This document shows positions 57,341-64,000 of a stretch of DNA of 64,000 nt, in pieces. The position numbers and the translations under genes are program-made. The notes beneath the pieces were generated by a model, which had not been told where the DNA came from, did no database searches, and was given only the letters and a program-made list of their open reading frames with translations. Within the stretch, counting starts at the first letter, position 1, and each line of letters begins with the position of its first letter. The stretch is taken from assembly GCA_028583415.1 (NCBI GenBank), contig CM053275.1, forward strand, positions 5,501,040-5,565,039, in the 5' to 3' direction. The DNA is from Protea cynaroides (Eukaryota; Streptophyta; Magnoliopsida; Proteales; Proteaceae).

Positions 57341-60300
57341 TCATCCTTCTTCCTCAGGCTCCACCTCTTCTTGGAGAAGATTCTCTCTGTTGTCATGTGC
57401 CCAGAAACCACGGACATCTATAAGCATGCTAGCAACAGTCCCACCCTGTTTGCAGGCAAGGAGATCAGCAAGTGTAATCCTAAGTGGGTCTGATGGTTTC
57501 ACCATATCCCAGATCTCATCCCTTACGTCCTCGATACAGAGCTCGTAGTTTCCTCCCTCGATCCATTTTTGGTGTACATCTCTATTACAAAGCAAGAGAA
57601 GTATCTTATTCCAGCAAATTAAAAGCAGTTTTTCTGAAGAAAAACAGAAGGCAAGGGAGGAAAAATGATAAATATCTCATTTCAGCAAACTAAAAACAGC
57701 TTCTCTGAAGAAAACAGGGGAAGGAGAGGAAAAACAATAAATTCTGCACAAACGACAAGCAGTTTCAACGTGTTTAACAAACCATCAGTGCCCTAATTTT
57801 GCATTTCATATATCCAGTAGTTTTGAGACCTGTAGACCTTGCTCAAGAACTACAAGCAGGAAATTACTAGGATTTAATTTAGGAAGCCTGTATCAGGTAG
57901 CATCTCTGCTATTGGATGCTCCCCTTCTTTTCTTCCATTTTAGCTTCTAGTAAAATTAAAGAAGCCAATACCTTCCCAAGCATGTTAACCAACAGACAAA
58001 AAATAATGAAAGCATCAATATAGTGGAACCACCCTTGCGCTTGTTAATGCTTGAAGTATCCTATCATTCATTGAACAACCTTACCTAAAAAGTGTATGGA
58101 TATCAGCTGTTGTAAGATACCCCCTTCCATGAATATCAAGACACCAAAACAAATATGTCAATCCTTCTGCTGTATCTTTGTTTTCCAGAGCCAGGACAAA
58201 GTCAAGAAAGCTCTCAAAATCCATTTCCCTGGTGTTACCCCCTCTGCTTTTCCCACGTCGGACATGTTCATCAAATGCTGTAAAGAAGTTAAGGAACAAG
58301 GATTGCAATCAATTTGACCGTACAACCATAGAACCAAAATGAAGTAACATTGTCAAAAGGTATTTTCCCCACACCAACCCACCAACCCACCCACTCACCA
58401 AATGTCTGAAATTTATAAGTTGAATTATAAGAAAGACAACATGACAGATAAATATTAGAGGCAAACACTGTTAGAAATGATAACAAAGAGGTAATGCTAA
58501 AATAAATAAACCCAGAACCCACGGCAGAAAATTATATCTGGAAAGTTGAATAAACTTTCTCAATCGTACCCCGCTCGATGAAAATTTCTGTCAGAGTCCC
58601 ATCCGCATATTCTCGAAGCTCCTGCTTGCTCAAAGTTCCATTCATATCTTTATCTAGAGCAAGAAACATATCTGCAAGAAGTTAAAGGAAAAATTGAGAC
58701 TGCCTTTTAATGCAATCCAAAAATCTTATATGAATGTAATGCCATCAAGTTACTGACTAAAGATACATGTCATGTTGCATTTCACCACGTGCCAAAATGC
58801 CAAACCATTTTTGAATAAGTGCCCCATAGAAATTACTGGTCCCAAAAAGCAGTGAAGACAACCCAAATAAAAATTAAAAAAAAAATGTCAGCCAGGGAAT
58901 TAGCTGACCACAATCTTCACCATAAGAACCTCCCTTGAGAGCAACAAAATATGGCCTTCCTAATTAGGGATAAAGATCTCCATAGGCTGCCAGAAATGGC
59001 TTGAAACCAAGTGACGACAGTGTTGAAGTTACTTTCAACAAGGGAGACTTATCTTAGCATTATTCATATATAAAAGTTGGTGTAGCGGGCAAGAAGTACA
59101 ATAAAGGTAAGGTATGCATTGGTATCATATAAACTTCAGACTCAAATTCAATCAATTAACATCCCAAGTATGTCCATGCACCATTCCTCAGTAGTTCTTC
59201 GGTAGTTCATGAACCCTCTCCATAGTCCTGAATTTTTCAATGCTTTCTATCACTTGGAAAACTCTGTTTGGGCTGAAATTTCACATGTGAGCAGGGGACC
59301 TTGGTTTCCACTTGTCCACAAAATTTGGACCCAACCAAGATACGACGTGGCTAAAAAAGGGGTGAGTCATGTAGAGAAGCTCCTCTCCACAGCCATGGAG
59401 GAAATGTCTGGGTAATGTAGATTTGCAGTCAATCCTATCAATTTAAGTTCTATGTTGCATATAACCATCGTCCATATTAGAGCATCTTGTAAATTTGGGA
59501 TGTATCTCTGACTCCTCTCTTAAACATTCATACAGACAAAATTAATGCAACAGTAAAAGCCAATAAACACAAGTAGTTATTCCATCAACTAATAGAAAAT
59601 CCAACCAACATACCACATATCCGTTGTGCGGATGTCAAAGAAAACCAATTCTCAGCTTGTTCAGTATCAATAACTTCTTCCTCATTTTCCTAAAAAAAAT
59701 ACAGAAGGTACATATTGGATCAGTTCCAATAAGAAAGGCAAGAGGGCAGTAAAAACTGCAATTTGATAATCTTCACCTCATCTCAAATCAAGCAGTTCAT
59801 TCACTGGATAAATAGAAATCTTCTTTTTCCTCTTTTTCTTTTTTTACCTTTATTTTGATGATAATGCCAGCTTAGCAAACAAAAGCTTTTAAGAAATGTA
59901 TCAAACTTAACAAAATATAACAATCGGGCTGGCTAGCAAATACCTTCCCTTTGATATTTGACCTGCACAGCAAAAAAAAAAAAAAAAAACTAGATACATG
60001 CTAATCCTATTGTGTCAGTAAAAAGCTTACACCACATGCCCTTGATGTCAGACACTTCCAGGTGAGGGTTCATGATTTTTAAATGGGTTTCACAATCAGC
60101 AGAACACCCCAAGTTGTCCCCATGAAAAGGACCAGTGCAGCCAAAACCCCAACAAATCAAATGGTATACAAGTTCGTATTTTCCCTACTTAACAGAAGTA
60201 TAGTTAGATTCCCTATAGCAGACCCCATTTAATTGGCACAAGGCTTAGTTCAGTTGAGTTGAGTTTAGAATGAATTCATACCAAAAAAAAAAAGAAGAAG

Positions 60301-63300
60301 AAGAAGAAGAAGAACAGATCTTAGAGGCACTTGCTGAGTAAGACATATTAACTTGTTATAGAAAATAAGCCACAATCCCTGATCATGAAGATTCTTCAAA
60401 TTTAAGGAAAACCCATAAATTTACTTCCTTCAAGAAGGTGCAATGTGAAAACATAAAGAATATAGGTGCAAGTAACTAACTAAAAACTACCTGATGCAAT
60501 TCCATGAGTTCCTGGAGGCAGTTACTAAGCAGCACCTTCTTTATGCATGCTTTACCTGTGTCAGAAAGGAAAAAAGTTTTTCTTAGTTTAACAGACAGAA
60601 AATATAGTAGTGAATCTTTTCACCCAAGAAAGGATCTCCCTAAGATAATGTGGGCATTGGTCCATGAAACGGCCAGAAAATTTTATCCATTTGATAGTAA
60701 TCAGTATGCCATCAAATGTTGTTTCCTTTATAATAGATTGCATTTTAGAACTTCAGTGTATGCATGTTTCTGGCCTCAAAAATCAAATTTCAAATTCACA
60801 TTTCACAAATGTTGAGGAGAAGAACCAATTTGTTGTTCTAATAAAATAAAATAAAAACACATTTTAACAACTAGAATATGTAGTATATTTTCGATTATTG
60901 CTAATTCGCATAAGTAATTTTAGAATACCATCACAATTACAATCAGAATTTAGATACAAATGACAAACCTCGTCTGTGAGGATCACAGAAGAAAAAGAAT
61001 TTATGGGCAGCTATGCGGCAGTACATTTGAACAAAGCCTGCAGGCATATCACATAACTGTGCCAGATTAGGGATAAGGCCTCTTATGTAGGCTTCCATTT
61101 CCTGAACAGAAGTGAAACAAATGGGTGTTGTTACAAGTATGAATTTCAGGGAATAAGCTCGCACATGAACAAGCACCCTTCATAGTTCAAGAAAGTATAT
61201 TGCACAAGAGACCAGCTTCAATGGAGGTAACATAGATCATTTTCAAAGATCAAAAGCGAAACTAAACTGCAAGGAATCCATACATGAGGTAGGAGGAAAC
61301 CATCAGAATCTTCATCAAGCTCACTCATATCAATTCTTGCCTGAGTAAGTGAAACCTGATAAGAGCAACGAACAATAAGTAACGGCACTCTTACAGAAAC
61401 GTACAAGAGAAGATTTTCTCTTAAACAAAATAAGCAGCACCATCTGTGTGCAGAAATGCTCATTCCTCTTCATGCAAATGCCAAATAGTAAAGAGTTACA
61501 ATGCGGGAACTTGTCAGATGGAAGGAGACACAGAAGTGTGAGGTGTCAAAACACACTGACCCTTCAGAAGATTTACATTTAACTGAAAGATTAGGATAAG
61601 TCTAATGGAGCAGTAGTACAGAAACTAGTGTATTTTTTCTAGATATAATATATCTTTGGACTTTTCCTGAGCCAGAAGAATAATTTCATTAGCACTTCAA
61701 GCATATACCTATGTTTTAGGTATTTCAGTTATATGAGGAAGTCAATGACCAAGCCTACGGTCATCCTCCATACTCTGGTACAAAGGACTCATGGTAAAAC
61801 ACAATTGTATTCCTCAGTTATGAATAAAAACTAAGAATTAGCTTGAGAAATATATGGGAAAGTTCACAGGACTTCTCCAAAAACTGAAATGTGGTTTCTA
61901 GGGGATATCTGATAATATGCTCTCTCAAAAGCCTCTCAAGACCCCAACAAAAAAAAAAAAAAAAGGGTTAACGAATTTGAAGATGGACAACAAACAAAAG
62001 AGTGATATTGATTAAACAGCATAAAGTGATAGATGCAGAAGACACTTGGCAACAAACTATATCTAACATGGTTCAAATCTAATAGAAAAAAATGTACCAT
62101 GAAAATGGAGTTATTTAGAGCACAGCAATACCCACCGTACGCATCACATAAAGGTAATATGGGAGAATGGCAATTCTTCCATACTCATCTTTCTCAAACT
62201 TCATAAAATTTGAAGGGCTGAAAAAGCGTCGACATTTTGGGCCAATCTGCTCTGCACATACAGATGCAATATGGCAGAAATCTTCATAGTTCATCTGCGA
62301 CAAGGCACTCCAAGAATTACACTAGTCAGAATGTTTGGACTCAACAAGTTAAAGTGAGATTAAGACTAGAAGCCTTGAGAAAACATTTAATGAATCACAG
62401 GTCAGAGGGGACCAAAACCAAGACAAAATAATTTAACTTTAAAGAAACTGATTTCCAATACCAGTCAAAAGAAACTGCAATCTAACTTATCATCCAAAAA
62501 AAAGGACTCCGACAAAACAAGTTTAAATGCAGCATAGTACCAAAACAGAAGTAGATCAAAGTGAAAATGAAATGAACCTTCTCAGCACCAGTGGCGTCAT
62601 CAATGACACAATTTTCTCTTAAGCAAACCCACATGGCGTCTAGATCATCAGCATTGAGCAAAAGATCTGACTGCTTCTGCAAAAGTGTTGTGAGAAACTT
62701 TAATATACTTGAATATAATTATCTTACTAAACAATCAAGCCTGCAATGGAAATAAATTGAATGATAACCACAATGACAAGGTCGAGCACAGAGTAAACAC
62801 CTGCACAGGCCTGTAAATGAACTAGCAACACATACAATGGAAAAGAAAGAACTGAGTTTAAGTTGAACTACGGTGTTAAGGGGGAATGGAACACCCGACA
62901 CAGCCCACAAAATTAAGTGTAAAAATACTAAACCAAAAACAGAATCAAGCAGTGCAGGCAACAAATATCAATGACATAAAGATACCTTTAGAAAACGGTA
63001 CTTTGCCAACCTTTCAACCCTGTTACTGATAGATCCTTCTTCAGGTTTCTGCAACATAGAAATAGCCCCCAAAAAAGCAGTGAGAAAAGCAAAACAAGAT
63101 ATTAATAAATGGTTATGTTCATGTGATTAGAATTTCACCTATGTAGTCAAGCAAAAATCTTAATACAAGAATTCCACCGATGCTATGTTCAGCTTGAAAA
63201 GCACAACTCCAACAGAAACACTAAAAAATTCTTTTTCACAACCAAGTGACCACCCAACAGAGATCAACTCTATTTACACCAAAAGTGCACTAGCTCATTT

Positions 63301-63754
63301 AAACCATTGGAAGTGCAAGTCTTTCTTGCTTTCCAATTGTAACAAGCATGACATGTTGGCCTTCCCTATTGGAGCTACAAAAGCTCAGGTATTCACTCTC
63401 CCCAGTCACCACATGGCTTGATACCCCACTTGGAACGGGCAAGCCAGCACAAAACTGAGTGCCACCCAACAAGTCTTACCTAACAGCAGCATCCAGCAGA
63501 GCAGCAATTCTGCCAATGAATAAGCACACCAGAAGGAACAGGAAAATCCAGAACTACTGGTTCCTATATTTGTCCTTAACTGAAACTATGGAATTTATAA
63601 GATAATGCAAATGCGTCAAGATAATAGAGCCAACCACCCAAGTAAACAATTGTGAAGCATGCCTTTCTGTAGAAGCTCGGAATTGTGCCAGCTTCAGCAT
63701 TCTTCTGTTGCTTCTCTTTAAAAATCTCAAGCAAGATTCTCTTTGTTTCAAGCT
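57341..63754 (-). CDS. TON2: PP2A B''-type regulatory subunit TONNEAU2/FASS (3' 11 exons; 5' end outside window)
   Basis: Exons 5' to 3': 63663-63754, 62986-63048, 62578-62676, 62136-62294, 61284-61355, 60969-61101, 60491-60555, 59614-59689, 58570-58671, 58085-58277, 57341-57581. They give 430 residues after a split Glu; plant TON2 is about 480, so roughly 50 N-terminal residues lie upstream. Diagnostic segments are KQSDLLLNADDLDAMW, FFSPSNFMKFEKDE, KFFFFCDPHRRG and VASMLIDVRGFWAHDNRENL. Two canonical EF-hand loops are present, DEDSDGFLLPHE (split by an intron) and DKDMNGTLSKQE; a third, DIHGRGYLTTAD, is degenerate. TON2 works with TON1 and TRM proteins as a PP2A complex that builds the preprophase band and organises cortical microtubules. 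The first intron in the window uses a GC donor (63661-63662). A Trp replaces the Arg I expect in YLFRCLD. Confidence 0.95.
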
Positions 63755-64000
63755 CTGCCAGTCAAATTGGCAATGTGTAAGATAAAGGAAAATATATCCT
63801 AAGATTCGGCAAAAATAAGCAACTGAATAAAAGTGACCCGGCTAACCGAGATCCTTGTTTCAAAATGTCAGTAATATGTTTCATGGTGCATATTTATCCC
63901 ATACGCATTTACTGTTGAGGAACAAACTTTTAAGGGGGAAATTTTAATTATTAAACTTTTAAGGGGGGAAATTTTAAATTATTCTTTTATTCTGTAGTTA
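63755..64000 (-). other. TON2 intron, upstream coding exon not present
   Basis: The minus strand has a splice acceptor at 63755-63756. No segment in the remaining bases encodes the expected N-terminal part (from memory, an LWVRNLRRYIG-like stretch), so that exon lies outside the window. TTAAGGGGGAAATTTTAA-like words are duplicated at about 63931 and 63959. Confidence 0.6.

Overview
The window is nuclear DNA from a flowering plant. It has split genes with GT-AG introns, TATA-box promoters, AT-rich introns, plant-specific CC-type glutaredoxins, Au-type SINEs, long terminal repeats (LTRs) and many non-autonomous DNA transposons. I cannot fix the species. All recognised genes are nuclear; the only organellar trace is a 30-base fragment resembling plastid trnT.

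Layout. (1) 4.5-9.5 kb, minus strand: a five-exon gene for a 220-residue SEC-C zinc-motif protein with a probable mitochondrial presequence. (2) 13.7-29.1 kb, plus strand: three single-exon CC-type (ROXY class) glutaredoxin genes in a dispersed tandem array, separated by transposon-rich spacers. (3) 29.4-39.8 kb: no gene. A long-inverted-repeat DNA element holds an LTR in its right arm, that LTR holds a second related LTR, and the second holds a 4.5-kb LTR of another family. Every LTR insertion is marked by a 5-base target duplication. (4) 42.8-55.6 kb, minus strand: the complete 18-exon APC7 gene (561 residues), a TPR subunit of the anaphase-promoting complex. Its introns carry a hAT-type element with a second copy of the same family inside it, a Tourist-like MITE and a tRNA-derived SINE. 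(5) 57.3-63.8 kb, minus strand: the last 11 coding exons of TON2/FASS, the B'' regulatory subunit of protein phosphatase 2A; its first exon(s) lie beyond the window.

How the genes relate. There are no operons. APC7 (cell-cycle proteolysis) and TON2 (preprophase band and cortical microtubules) are adjacent, on one strand, about 1.7 kb apart. The glutaredoxins are diverged paralogues: active sites CCMS, CCMC and CCMC, two with an AIWL C-terminus and one without, and one that has lost residues normally used to bind glutathione.

Exon boundaries were worked out by hand from splice sites, reading phase and remembered family sequences; none was checked by alignment or RNA data. I found no convincing undescribed gene system. 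The most unusual structures are the four-level transposon nest, the nested hAT pair, the altered third glutaredoxin and a GC-AG intron in TON2.
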